Source: a virus
Reading direction: 5' to 3' (one strand)
DNA: 20,453 bases
IMG/VR virus record: IMGVR_UViG_3300032050_001018
Span: 1-20,453 of that record
Part shown: positions 1-8,360 of the stretch, one piece after another
Position numbering within the stretch: the stretch's first letter is position 1
Layout of the letters: the number at the start of each line of letters is the position of its first letter
Made by a program: the position numbers and the translations under genes
The notes under the pieces: model-generated
Database searches by the model: none
The model's input: the letters and a program-made list of their open reading frames with translations, nothing else
Told to the model about the DNA's origin: nothing

Positions 1-53
1 CGTCGTTAGTTAAATATGATGTTGAACCCTGTTGGGTTGTTGGGTTAATCGCA

Positions 54-335
54 TTAGCCACTTGAACTGTCCATCTCTATTCGTTCGTTTAATTCACCGC
101 ATCTAGAACATTTCTTAAACCAACTGCCGAATCCGCAACTGGAACATGGATAACCGCCACTAGTGGCATATCCGTTTAATCCTGCTTCGCCTAATCCTTC
201 TTCTTTCAATTTCTTTGCCAACCTTGGGTTCTCAATATTGAATAATCCGTCTTTGCCTGTCCGAATAACTTTAGTGCCTCTGCGAGTTTTGACTTCTAAC
301 TCTTTCATGCCTTGCGGTGGAATTATTCTTGCCAT
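54..335 (-). CDS. Small zinc-ribbon protein, unknown function
   Basis: This 93-residue protein follows the capsid genes in the same transcription direction. The N-terminal half is basic. The C-terminal half carries two CxxC pairs (C64/C67 and C76/C79) separated by eight residues, the geometry of a zinc ribbon. The ATG at 335 is preceded by GGCGAGGG at suitable distance, so the start is well supported. Similar short proteins after the capsid gene occur in actinophages, but I cannot assign a role; DNA or protein binding through the zinc site is inference. The stop TAA overlaps an ATG (TAATG) that opens only a 14-codon frame. From there to the left edge I see nothing further. Confidence 0.72.
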   Translation of the reverse strand: MARIIPPQGMKELEVKTRRGTKVIRTGKDGLFNIENPRLAKKLKEEGLGEAGLNGYATSGGYPCSSCGFGSWFKKCSRCGELNERIEMDSSSG

Positions 336-347
336 TTTGCCCTCGCC

Positions 348-494
348 TCAAATAGATGTCCAACCTATGTATTTTGCTTCGGGATTATCTTTCAACCACT
401 GCTCTCTTAGTTGATTTTGATATTCCCAATCAATATCACGATTATTTTCTGTATGAACAAGGGCATACCCTTCATTTGATATGCCCTTATCCAT
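348..494 (-). CDS. Small hypothetical protein, 48 residues
   Basis: An open frame of 48 codons fills the gap between the major capsid gene and the zinc-ribbon gene. It starts with ATG at 494, about 12 nt after the double TAG that ends the capsid gene, and ends with TGA at 348-350. The product begins MDKGISNEGY and ends KYIGWTSI. It is polar and acidic, with a central W/Q/E-rich segment that could be helical. The Shine-Dalgarno signal is weak (only a GGAAAT about 20 nt upstream, inside the capsid stop region), which lowers confidence. Coupling to capsid translation is plausible. No family was recognised. Confidence 0.5.
   Translation of the reverse strand: MDKGISNEGYALVHTENNRDIDWEYQNQLREQWLKDNPEAKYIGWTSI
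459..488 (-). repeat. Hairpin just after the capsid gene
   Basis: A perfect 9-bp inverted repeat, AAGGGCATA (459-467) and TATGCCCTT (480-488), flanks a 12-nt loop. Read on the minus strand it begins about 18 nt after the capsid stop codons and lies within the first codons of the 48-residue gene. No T-run follows on the minus strand, so a classical intrinsic terminator is unlikely. It could stabilise the 3' end of the capsid message or hinder translation of the next gene. Confidence 0.4.
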
Positions 495-506
495 TTTAAT
501 TATCTA

Positions 507-2186
507 CTACGCATTTCCAATTCCTGAAACTGCTCCATTCCATGCTGGTGCATAGCAGAAGAAAGTTCCACGGAAATAGGTTGAGAAGTCGTAAGTAAAT
601 TGAACTACTGGCCATTGAATGCCCATGTAGTCTTGAACATTTACTGCTGCCCATACATCAGATACTTCTGTATCTGGAATTGGCAGTGTGTATGACAACA
701 CAGGGCTTACGCCTTGTTGTAGCCATGGGTGAACAGTAATTGGCACCATTTTACCAGTGATTTCGTTGTTTAGAGCACCGATAGTTGCGCCACCTACATA
801 ATTACCTGTATCTGTTTGTGACAGAGTTAGACGGTAGTTAGCAGTTGAACCATTCTTGATTGCATCAGACAATTGCTTGCGGTCTGCGCCATTGATAAGA
901 ATCTCATCTGGGTCAGCCTTAACATTGTTGTACAAGTTGTAGAACACAGTCTGATACTCAACGCCCGGATTAGATGTGCTGAAGAAAGCACCATTGCGGT
1001 TGTTGTTGAATCCTGTGTTTGGACCTAGGACAGTTGGAAGAATTCCATCATATCCTGTTGCGTAAGCAGAAGTATCTGCGTTAGCACGAGAAGCAGCGGC
1101 ACCTGTTGTTGAGAACGCAAAGTTATCACCAGTTAGGTTGATCGCAGCAGCACCTTGAATTACGCAGGAGTTTCCTTCTGCTGTTCCAACATACTTGCAA
1201 TTTGCTGTTCCTGTTGCAGTTCCAACATAAATGTTGTAACCAATTGCGCCTGTTACTGCTGTCCAAGTTAATGCAAGTACATCACCTGAAGCAACTGTTT
1301 CAGAGGCTACTGAAGAAACGATTGACTCACCGAACCCTGAACCTGAGATACCTGCGTTTGCTGTGATGTAGATGTAGTAAACGGCTGCTGCTAAAGCAGT
1401 TTGTCCTGATACTGCTGCTGGTGAAGAAGCAACGATTCCTGTTGGTGCTGCTAAAGCCCCTGAGAATCCTGATGCAGTTCCACGAGCATATAGGAACATT
1501 CTTTCTTCCATCAACATTGTTGCGTAAAGAGTTGATGTAGAAGATAGTTGACGAAGGTCTTGATATCCCATACCTGAGAAGTTTGCATCGAATGAAACTT
1601 GATCAGATAGTGAGTATGAGTTGTAAGGAATTACTAAATCATCAGCAGCGTATGAAATCTGTGGACCACGCTCTAATTGGAAAGGAGTGGCTGCTCCCGG
1701 AGCGAAGTTGTTCTGAGTGGTTTCGTTGATTCCTGGCCAAATGTTTCCAACTCCGCCAGTACCTGTACCTGTGTATCCAAGAATTCTCTTAACACGGCGA
1801 GATGTACCAATTCCTTTTTTACGAGGAATCTTATTGCGTAGTGGTGTTGGACGAGGTGTAAGCATCTTTGCTGGTGCTTCTAAGTCGAAAGCAGCGAAAG
1901 ATGTTGAAAGAGGGTTTGTTAATGTGATTTCTTTGTTGATATCACCCATTGCGCCTCTTTGTGCAGTTAGCGCAGTTTGTAGAGAAGACAACGCATCAGG
2001 AGTTAGTGACTTGCTTAGCGCAAGTGATTCTAACTGTTGTGTTGGGTCTTGTCCTAGTTCGCCATTGACGAATGGTCGTGGAGATGAAAGCGACTTGCTT
2101 AATTCTCCAAGATATTCCTCATGACGCTCTGCGGCAACTTTAGGGTTGGACTCGTTGAACAAGTCCTGAACTTTTAAGTTTTCCAT
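507..2186 (-). CDS. Major capsid protein (HK97 fold) with Ig-like insertion
   Basis: This 559-residue protein follows portal, minor head and protease-scaffold genes, the usual position of the major capsid protein. The first ~110 residues are polar and helical, resembling a delta/scaffold-like N-arm. The segment 176-235 (ISYAADDLVIPYNS ... EERMFLYARGT) and the segment 400-545 look like HK97-type shell sequence. Between them, residues ~245-365 form a Gly/Ala/Thr-rich beta module with an FN3/Ig-like core (LALTWTAVTGAIGYNIYVGT, 304-323) and two cysteines (C330, C341). This explains the length above the usual 300-400 residues. The ATG has AGGAG 10 nt upstream. Assignment by gene order and sequence character; no alignment was run. 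Confidence 0.85.
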   Translation of the reverse strand: MENLKVQDLFNESNPKVAAERHEEYLGELSKSLSSPRPFVNGELGQDPTQQLESLALSKSLTPDALSSLQTALTAQRGAMGDINKEITLTNPLSTSFAAFDLEAPAKMLTPRPTPLRNKIPRKKGIGTSRRVKRILGYTGTGTGGVGNIWPGINETTQNNFAPGAATPFQLERGPQISYAADDLVIPYNSYSLSDQVSFDANFSGMGYQDLRQLSSTSTLYATMLMEERMFLYARGTASGFSGALAAPTGIVASSPAAVSGQTALAAAVYYIYITANAGISGSGFGESIVSSVASETVASGDVLALTWTAVTGAIGYNIYVGTATGTANCKYVGTAEGNSCVIQGAAAINLTGDNFAFSTTGAAASRANADTSAYATGYDGILPTVLGPNTGFNNNRNGAFFSTSNPGVEYQTVFYNLYNNVKADPDEILINGADRKQLSDAIKNGSTANYRLTLSQTDTGNYVGGATIGALNNEITGKMVPITVHPWLQQGVSPVLSYTLPIPDTEVSDVWAAVNVQDYMGIQWPVVQFTYDFSTYFRGTFFCYAPAWNGAVSGIGNA

Positions 2187-2209
2187 TGAGTTATTTCTCC
2201 TGTAAAGAG

Positions 2210-3118
2210 TTATTTAGATTCTGCTTCGGTACTCGCTTTGGCAAGAAAATCCTTAGCCATATCACGATATCCCTTAGCAAGAATCAGATCGGTTGTTGTG
2301 GCAGCCTTTGCGTAATACAAATCTGCTTTGGCTTTCCACTCGTTTGTTTTATTAGCACCTGTCGCTATGGTTGTCCGTTTTGGACCGCCACCTATTGCGA
2401 GAGATTTTGCCGTTGCTAATTCAGTTTCTAACGCAGTTGCTTTATTCTCTACCGCCTCTTTTGCGGACTTCAATAATGCAATTTCGGCTTCAACCGAAGA
2501 CATAGCACTCTTTACGGCTTTCTCAATGATGTCGTTTAATTTAACATCAGCGAGCAGGGACTTATCTGCTGAGTTGTCCTCATCAGAATCTTCTTCTTCT
2601 ATAATTGTTCCTACTTCTTCAATAGTTGAAGGTGGAACGATTGTTTCAACTGACTTAGGTAGTGGTGTTTCGTCAGGTGTGATCATAGTAGCAGTAGATA
2701 CATTAGCCATTTCGTTGGCTGGTGTTCCGCCTGTTACTGGTACTTGTGTTAATCCGTGTGTTGCTCCCGGCATATTGCAACCACATTCTAAACATTTAGT
2801 AGTTGCTTCGGCTGACATTTCAACATTATCGTTTTGATCAACCATTTCTTTTTTGGCTTCGCCTAATTCATGTTCGGCTCCGCTGCCAGCAGGACCTTCG
2901 GCTGTTTCTTCTTCTGCGGTTTCGCCGTATTGTTTATCAATATCGCCGTATCCGTATTCTTTGCACATAGCAGTAACATCATCTAGTGCTTTGCGAGCGG
3001 ATGCGTAGCGTTGTGCCATTTCTTCACGAGAAGGTATCGCTTTTGCTTCACCGCCCATAGGGGTAGATTCCGTTGGCATTTCTTTGACAATGGAATTGTT
3101 TTTCTTGTTTTTCTTCAT
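2210..3118 (-). CDS. Scaffolding protein from an in-frame internal start
   Basis: Inside the protease-scaffold gene, methionine 329 (ATG at 3116-3118) is preceded by GCGAAAGGTCGCTA, giving an AAAGG ribosome-binding site 6 nt from the start, as strong as those of independent genes here. The start falls exactly at the junction between the helical domain and the scaffold-like part. Translation from it would give a 302-residue free scaffold beginning MKKNKKNNSIV. Lambda C/Nu3 is the known precedent for a scaffold nested in-frame in the 3' half of a protease gene. Whether the internal start is used is inference. Confidence 0.5.
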   Translation of the reverse strand: MKKNKKNNSIVKEMPTESTPMGGEAKAIPSREEMAQRYASARKALDDVTAMCKEYGYGDIDKQYGETAEEETAEGPAGSGAEHELGEAKKEMVDQNDNVEMSAEATTKCLECGCNMPGATHGLTQVPVTGGTPANEMANVSTATMITPDETPLPKSVETIVPPSTIEEVGTIIEEEDSDEDNSADKSLLADVKLNDIIEKAVKSAMSSVEAEIALLKSAKEAVENKATALETELATAKSLAIGGGPKRTTIATGANKTNEWKAKADLYYAKAATTTDLILAKGYRDMAKDFLAKASTEAESK

Positions 3119-4102
3119 TAGCGACCTTTCGCTCTGTTTTATTGATGCTGACATACCGATCATTGATTCATAATCTGGGTCATATTCTGTTAAGTATTCA
3201 TCTATCTCTAAAGATAAATTACCTATAGAATCTTCTAAATCTGCTGCGTATCTTGCGTCAATGCCCCCAACAATACCGTACGCTTGATCTAGACTACCCA
3301 ATGCTGATGTTAATGCAGCAACATGCTCTGGACCATCTGCTGCTCTCGATGCTTCAGATATATAATTTTCTGCATCTTTGATATGTCTTTCAACTTTATC
3401 TGCGTTTTTGACATCTTTAGCACTGGAACCGACATTACGAACTTCTGCACGCAACTCGCTTGCGACATCACGAATATCTTTAACAGAAGCGACTCGATCT
3501 TTATCTCCATCACTAGTGCGTACCCCAGACCGAGCATTTTCTCCTGGCTCTTTTCCGCCACCACCGCCATGTGGATTATGGTCTGATTGGTCGTGATCGC
3601 CATGTTTTTCAATCAATTCTTCTGACTTAATCAATGTGCTTTCGCCTGCTACAGATTTAGCCAATATAAGTTGGCAGTTAGGATTTGCTGGTCGATCTAC
3701 TAAAGACACTTCAACAATTTGACCATCAATGATTCTGCCATTGGCTGCTTTCTGATCACGCACTACACGAGGTGATTTGATACCAATACTGAATCCTCGT
3801 AGCACACGATTTTGAACTTTCTTCACTGATACTGGGTCAACTACTAATGCGCTAATGTAATGTCCGTCTGCTTTTGCTTCGTATTCTTTTGCTACGCCAG
3901 CAGCGATATTGCTATGTTGTTCACGAATATTTCCGCCAGTTCTGAACCAATCAGGCATGGCTCTGTCTAACCAAACAGGGTCGCAAATTTGTTGATCAAT
4001 GTCTAGTGCGTCGTCTGTTGCTTTACCATAGACTGTTAATGTTCCATCGCCATTATCATCATATTTGAGAATATCGGCATAGACATTTGTATTTTCGCTC
4101 AT
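2210..4102 (-). CDS. Prohead protease-scaffold polyprotein
   Basis: Residues ~1-145 match a U35/HK97-type prohead serine protease: the strand TLTVYGKATDD, a catalytic-type His in IREQHS (H63), Ser in LRGFSIGI (S105) and the family ending VEVSLVDRPANPNC (131-143). A histidine-rich linker KHGDHDQSDHNPHGGGGG follows (166-183), then a helical domain (~195-318). From ~329 to 630 comes an acidic, Lys/Glu/Ala-rich part with coiled-coil character (525-570), typical of scaffolding protein, with a small cysteine motif CLECGC (437-442). At 630 residues it is far longer than a lone protease (~200), so a protease-scaffold fusion is the best reading. The product would cleave the scaffold and capsid N-arm during prohead maturation. 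AAAGGA lies 5 nt before the ATG at 4102. The capsid gene follows after a 23-nt gap. Confidence 0.85.
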   Translation of the reverse strand: MSENTNVYADILKYDDNGDGTLTVYGKATDDALDIDQQICDPVWLDRAMPDWFRTGGNIREQHSNIAAGVAKEYEAKADGHYISALVVDPVSVKKVQNRVLRGFSIGIKSPRVVRDQKAANGRIIDGQIVEVSLVDRPANPNCQLILAKSVAGESTLIKSEELIEKHGDHDQSDHNPHGGGGGKEPGENARSGVRTSDGDKDRVASVKDIRDVASELRAEVRNVGSSAKDVKNADKVERHIKDAENYISEASRAADGPEHVAALTSALGSLDQAYGIVGGIDARYAADLEDSIGNLSLEIDEYLTEYDPDYESMIGMSASIKQSERSLMKKNKKNNSIVKEMPTESTPMGGEAKAIPSREEMAQRYASARKALDDVTAMCKEYGYGDIDKQYGETAEEETAEGPAGSGAEHELGEAKKEMVDQNDNVEMSAEATTKCLECGCNMPGATHGLTQVPVTGGTPANEMANVSTATMITPDETPLPKSVETIVPPSTIEEVGTIIEEEDSDEDNSADKSLLADVKLNDIIEKAVKSAMSSVEAEIALLKSAKEAVENKATALETELATAKSLAIGGGPKRTTIATGANKTNEWKAKADLYYAKAATTTDLILAKGYRDMAKDFLAKASTEAESK

Positions 4103-4111
4103 AGTTTTCCT

Positions 4112-4966
4112 TTACTCGCTTTCATCGCCATAAACATAATCCCATAGTCCAGTATCCACTACATAAGGTGCAATGTCACACATGCAGTTCGGGTGTACTG
4201 GTGGGTCGCCATTTGGCCACTGCTCACCAATGTCTATTGGCGAAGCATCATAATTTTCTTGACATTCGTCGCAAGGGTCTGCAACTAAATATTCAACTTT
4301 TTCTACACCGCTTTCAGCGTAAAGTTCTTTACTGGACTCTACTACTGCTCGGCTCATTTCTGTTCCAGCAATACTGATTGCTCTTTCATCATCGCCAAGA
4401 ATGTATGAAATATCGTCTGCTATGTCTAGTCGTGTAGCACCTCGTTCTAAGCCTTCAGCGAGGGCTGTGCCAATGCGATTCAGAGTGGTGTTAGTAATTC
4501 CCTGAATGACTATTGATCGACTCTGTAATAGGCGTTTAAGGCTTTCTGGCGGACTAACTAAAGCAGCAGCAGCACGATTGCCTGCTTTCCATTTGCTCCA
4601 GTCGATAGTCAATGCTCTTTGCATTTGTTTCTTGCTAGGAGCAGCCTTTTGTAAACCTACGGCTCTAGCAATTTCATAAGTCGTTATGTCTTCGCCTAGT
4701 ACATAGGCTTCGGCATACAGTCTTCCGAGCGCAGAGTTGAGTCGGGTTATATCAAGTTTCGGCGCATGAATGCGTACCCAGTCCCGAGCAAGTTGACTAT
4801 GAACTTTGGCTGGCAGGTTTTCGTCAAGATTATCCATAGGGTTGTGTAACGAAAACCAAGAATCAAGTATATTTTCAACAGATACTAAATCTTTAATGCC
4901 CAATCTTATTGAGCGAGCGAAACGAACCGCAACTCTAGTTTTAAGTCGGGTTCTATTCGGTTTCAT
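4112..4966 (-). CDS. Minor head protein, Mu F / SPP1 gp7-like
   Basis: The C-terminal half carries the head-morphogenesis signature: the helix ERAISIAGTEMSRAVVESSK (194-213), then ADPCDECQENYD (C232, C235) and the closing PPVHPNCMCDIAP (H258, C261, C263). These are the conserved Cys/His residues of this family. At 284 residues it has usual size. The N-terminal half is helical and would contact the portal or procapsid interior. The ATG overlaps the portal stop by one base (TAATG) with AGGA 5 nt upstream, so the two are translationally coupled. The family acts in head assembly or DNA injection at the portal vertex. Confidence 0.88.
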   Translation of the reverse strand: MKPNRTRLKTRVAVRFARSIRLGIKDLVSVENILDSWFSLHNPMDNLDENLPAKVHSQLARDWVRIHAPKLDITRLNSALGRLYAEAYVLGEDITTYEIARAVGLQKAAPSKKQMQRALTIDWSKWKAGNRAAAALVSPPESLKRLLQSRSIVIQGITNTTLNRIGTALAEGLERGATRLDIADDISYILGDDERAISIAGTEMSRAVVESSKELYAESGVEKVEYLVADPCDECQENYDASPIDIGEQWPNGDPPVHPNCMCDIAPYVVDTGLWDYVYGDESE

Positions 4967-6840
4967 TAGAGTCCTATGTATCTTTCGGCGTACCAGCGAG
5001 CAGATTCTTCATCGTTGATAGCGACATATTTATTGATAACTTCTGCGTATTCTGCTTCAACAATTTCAAAATTAAATGGTCGTTTGCGATTGCTCTTGCG
5101 TAACCATTTTAGAAATGCTTTGACTTCTTTGACTGCTTTATCTGTATTGTCTTCGGATTCTTCTTCAACTATTTCGGGTTCAGGTTTGCCTGTTTCAGTT
5201 TCAGGCACTTCGCCGATAGTTAATTCATCATCAACTGGCGTGGCATCATCGCCACTTAATGCAGAAGCACCACTAGCAGTAGTAGCATCAATGATTCCTT
5301 CTGGTGACAAGAAATATAATCCTGCTCCACTGTAAAGCATAGGCATATCTGCTTGTGGAGTATCTAATAACGGAAGACCCATATCGCTTCGGGCTTCATT
5401 TACTGTGCGTCCGCCATTTTTTAATTCGATATCAACTCGACGAGCCTCTGACTCTGTATCAATTTTGCTTTCAAATAATATCTTGAATTCTAATTCACGA
5501 GGCATACCTAGATACAGATAAGACAGATTAGTTAATTGTTTGCTAATCCAATCAGCCAATGGTTGAATACCAATAATCTCTGCTGAAAGTGATTCGCCTT
5601 TCTGTAAGCCAGAAGCACCCAGAGAACCACTACCGCTAAATCCAATTTCGCTAGGTAGTACGCCGAAATGTCCGCAAATAGATGTAATCAAATAATTATC
5701 TAATACATCTTTGAACTTCTCACCATATCCGTCATATTGAATTGGCGTCATACCAGCAGGTAGTAAACGAGCACGCTTTCTTTGTGCGGTCTGTCCTGCT
5801 AAATCATCGTTGAATATATTTTCATACGCTCTTAATAATTCAGGATTATTGCCGAAGGTTGCATCAGTAGTGAATAATAATTCAGGCAATACCCCATCTG
5901 TATATTCGGCTCTTATCCATTGTTGTCTGCGTAGATAAATATCTGCTAAAGGTAATGATCTTTCAGTTGGGCTGAATCCGTAGATAGTCCATGAGCGACG
6001 ATTCTTAACTAAATAAGATAATTCATCAGATGTAAATTCACCATCAGCGTCTTCAATTTCATTTGGCGCCATGAACTCTGAACGAGGGAAGCCAAATAAG
6101 ATCTGTTGAAATGCAGGGTTCGGTGGCATTGGACGCATACCACGATCATCAATCAATGGCTTGATCGTTGAGCCATCAAGAATTTGAAATCCGAATAAAT
6201 CTCCGCCTACTGATTTCTGTGGCCAAATAGCCCAAGCATCAATTACCAAAATTTCTTCTAATGCTAAATTCAACCAATCAGACCATGTGTATCCGTTGGC
6301 TTTATCTGGGGTTTCCCAAAACGCACGAAGTCTTGCGATGTCTTCAGTGAATTTAGTTCTTGCTTGCGCCATAGCACGAACATGATCTTTACCTGATTCG
6401 GCAGCGATTCTTTCGGAAGCATCTTCGGATAAAGTGATATCCCAACTCATGCCAACGATTTTATTTTTAACAACTTCAATACATCTGCGAATAATATCTA
6501 CTTGATCAGCAGTTGAACGCAGGGTAGTGAACGGAATAAGTTTAGTTGGCGTGATATTGATATTTTGCGCAACTTGATATTCATATCTTCTTGGGTCGGC
6601 TCTGCCATCTTCACGAACAGGGTTGATCGCTCCCGGGATTAACGGATTGCCCGGAGTGAAAGGTACATTTGGCCATATTGCATTTCTCGGTAATGAAACT
6701 GATTGACCATACTGTTGATTCATGATCCCTGAACGATTAACCATTTCTTGTTCAGTCATGGTTACGGAACCAGCAGGTAGATTTGGTGCTTTTTCTATCT
6801 CTGCTGCAACTCGCTTAGCGAATCTATCTAATAGACCCAC
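4966..6840 (-). CDS. Portal protein
   Basis: This 624-residue protein sits directly upstream of the Mu F-like gene and has portal sequence features: a stem-like region in which a GTNE-like motif is represented by GGRTVNEARSDMGLPLL, preceded by ESKIDTESEARRVDIELKN, and the wing-type segment LFGFQILDGSTIKPLIDDRG. The C-terminus continues with an acidic linker (Glu/Asp-rich, ~530-560) and a small basic then helical tail (KAFLKWLRKSNRKRPFNFEI ... YAERYIGL) not found in minimal portals. The start is GTG at 6838-6840, with AGGAGG 6 nt upstream. It would form the dodecameric DNA channel that docks the terminase. Confidence 0.88.
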   Translation of the reverse strand: MGLLDRFAKRVAAEIEKAPNLPAGSVTMTEQEMVNRSGIMNQQYGQSVSLPRNAIWPNVPFTPGNPLIPGAINPVREDGRADPRRYEYQVAQNINITPTKLIPFTTLRSTADQVDIIRRCIEVVKNKIVGMSWDITLSEDASERIAAESGKDHVRAMAQARTKFTEDIARLRAFWETPDKANGYTWSDWLNLALEEILVIDAWAIWPQKSVGGDLFGFQILDGSTIKPLIDDRGMRPMPPNPAFQQILFGFPRSEFMAPNEIEDADGEFTSDELSYLVKNRRSWTIYGFSPTERSLPLADIYLRRQQWIRAEYTDGVLPELLFTTDATFGNNPELLRAYENIFNDDLAGQTAQRKRARLLPAGMTPIQYDGYGEKFKDVLDNYLITSICGHFGVLPSEIGFSGSGSLGASGLQKGESLSAEIIGIQPLADWISKQLTNLSYLYLGMPRELEFKILFESKIDTESEARRVDIELKNGGRTVNEARSDMGLPLLDTPQADMPMLYSGAGLYFLSPEGIIDATTASGASALSGDDATPVDDELTIGEVPETETGKPEPEIVEEESEDNTDKAVKEVKAFLKWLRKSNRKRPFNFEIVEAEYAEVINKYVAINDEESARWYAERYIGL

Positions 6841-6850
6841 GCTATGCCTC

Positions 6851-8350
6851 CTAAGCGTGTACTACTACACGATATTGATTTGAAGTTGGTGCTACTGAGA
6901 ATAATAGTGTAACAGCAGTTGTTGAAGTATGTTCAACATCGCAAATTACTTCAGCATATTGTCCAGAGTTAGTATATACGCTAACAATTACATCTCGGGT
7001 ACCAAGATTGTGTGTAATAGTATAAGAGGTCGCTGTGCCATCGCCAACATTGGCTGCATACTTGCGAACGGCAATAGCAGTATCTAATTCGAAGCCTGAT
7101 GAGCCAACAGTTAATCCACCATTGACTACTGCAACGCCTGAGAAGTTTGAACCAACTAATTGAACACCATTGCTAGCAGTATATGTACCAGCACCAGAGA
7201 ATTGTTGCCAAACAATAGATGTTGAACCAACAGTTACGCTTGTTGATGTTTGTACCCAACCAGTGTTGTCATAAGCAGTTCCACCAGTAACAAATACGAA
7301 ATCGCCACCTTGTATTTCAGCAGATGTATCAAAATCAGTTGCTCGTGTTAATACCCAGTTGGTTGAACCTGAACCAGTATTTGTAACTGTATAAATACCA
7401 TTCTGTGCAGCAGATGATTGATTTTTAACCAATACACGATTTGATACTGAAAGTGTTACACCATCAATTACAAGTGCGGCTTGTGTATCGTTATTGGTAA
7501 GAGTTGCACCAACACCTGAAGTTCCATTGTCGTATGTGGCAACCAAATTGGCAGTTGTTGCGGCAACTACAGAAGCATGAATATGTAATCCTTGTGCTAC
7601 ATCATCTACATATTGTTTAGTTGCGGCATCGGTCGAAACTGTTGGCGTACCGAGGTTTGTGATTTTGTATGTAGCGAAAGAAACATCTGCTGTTGGAACA
7701 GCGAGTGCTGAAAGATTGATTGTGCTATGTGCAGAGTTGTCATGTGCTGGAGTTCCATGAGTATGATCTGCTCTAGCGATTGATGTGCTTGAACCATCAG
7801 CAGAACCAGCACCGAAAGTTGTTTGAGCAGTTACAGAACCAAATGAAGGCATTCCGTGTGTATGATCATCACGAGCAGGTGCAGTTCCAGTTCCTACTGA
7901 TGCTGAACCACCAACAGATAAATTGCTACCTGCGTTATTAGTTAATGATGGTGTTCCGTGTGTGTGATCTGCACGAGCATAATTATTTGATGAACCATTA
8001 CCGCTTGATTGTCCGTATGTAGTTTGTGCTGTTACGGAACCGAAGTTAGATACTTGTGCCCATGTAGTGCCATCATCAAAATATAAAAGTTGTTGATCTG
8101 TTGCGTAGTAAAGTCTGCCAGCAGTTCCAGCAGCAGGGCGAGCAGCAAATACACCATACAGAACTTCTGATTCTGCTTGTGTGCTTTCCCAAGCAGTTCC
8201 ATTCCAGTAATACAGTTCATTATCATTGGTGTTGTAGTAAATTTGACCAGCGACTGGTGTGCTAGGAGCAGTACCAAGATTTTGAATTACCGCATTTTGC
8301 AATTCATTCTTGTTAAGGTCTAAGCCAACTAGATATTTCTTTGATGCCAT
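6851..8350 (-). CDS. Repetitive fiber-like virion protein
   Basis: This 499-residue, Gly/Ser/Thr-rich protein is built from modules. Two similar beta units lie at the N-terminus (GQIYYNTNDNELYYWNGTAW, 35-54, and GRLYYATDQQLLYFDDGTTW, 78-97). Three DHTHG motifs follow (128-132, 162-166, 195-199); two sit in a duplicated 34-residue unit. DHTHG/HxH motifs occur in trimeric phage fibers that bind metal along the axis. Residues ~255-390 resemble a module frequent in cyanophage and pelagiphage fibers (LVIDGVTLSVSNRVLVKNQS ... NGIYTV). The C-terminus has a YTITHNLG domain also present in the next upstream gene. AGGAG lies 7 nt before the ATG. Its place between terminase and portal suggests a head or neck appendage, but a tail fiber is possible. 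Confidence 0.68.
   Translation of the reverse strand: MASKKYLVGLDLNKNELQNAVIQNLGTAPSTPVAGQIYYNTNDNELYYWNGTAWESTQAESEVLYGVFAARPAAGTAGRLYYATDQQLLYFDDGTTWAQVSNFGSVTAQTTYGQSSGNGSSNNYARADHTHGTPSLTNNAGSNLSVGGSASVGTGTAPARDDHTHGMPSFGSVTAQTTFGAGSADGSSTSIARADHTHGTPAHDNSAHSTINLSALAVPTADVSFATYKITNLGTPTVSTDAATKQYVDDVAQGLHIHASVVAATTANLVATYDNGTSGVGATLTNNDTQAALVIDGVTLSVSNRVLVKNQSSAAQNGIYTVTNTGSGSTNWVLTRATDFDTSAEIQGGDFVFVTGGTAYDNTGWVQTSTSVTVGSTSIVWQQFSGAGTYTASNGVQLVGSNFSGVAVVNGGLTVGSSGFELDTAIAVRKYAANVGDGTATSYTITHNLGTRDVIVSVYTNSGQYAEVICDVEHTSTTAVTLLFSVAPTSNQYRVVVHA
7742..8044 (-). repeat. Duplicated FGSVTAQTT...ARADHTHGTP unit
   Basis: The fiber-like gene contains a 34-codon direct repeat: residues 103-136 (7943-8044) and 170-203 (7742-7843). 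Both begin FGSVTAQTT, pass through a Gly/Ser-rich stretch and end ARADHTHGTP. A partial third copy of the ending (ARDDHTHGMP) lies between them at 159-168. This is internal duplication of a metal-binding fiber unit. Confidence 0.8.
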
Positions 8351-8360
8351 TGTTTATCTC

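Noticed and set aside
10-54. ATG overlapping the zinc-ribbon gene stop (TAATG), opening a 14-codon frame
   Set aside because: Only 14 residues, no domain, no own ribosome-binding site; the next real gene is probably beyond the left edge.
1717-2124. 135-codon plus-strand frame opposite the capsid gene
   Set aside because: Shadow of the capsid gene: low-complexity composition, no domain, no ribosome-binding site, opposite to all other genes.
2328-2837. 169-codon plus-strand frame opposite the scaffold region
   Set aside because: Antisense shadow of a repetitive Ala/Glu-rich coding region; no signals of its own.
7742-8044. CRISPR-like array in the repetitive fiber gene
   Set aside because: Repeats are in-frame protein duplications with codon-level divergence, not short identical repeats with unique spacers.
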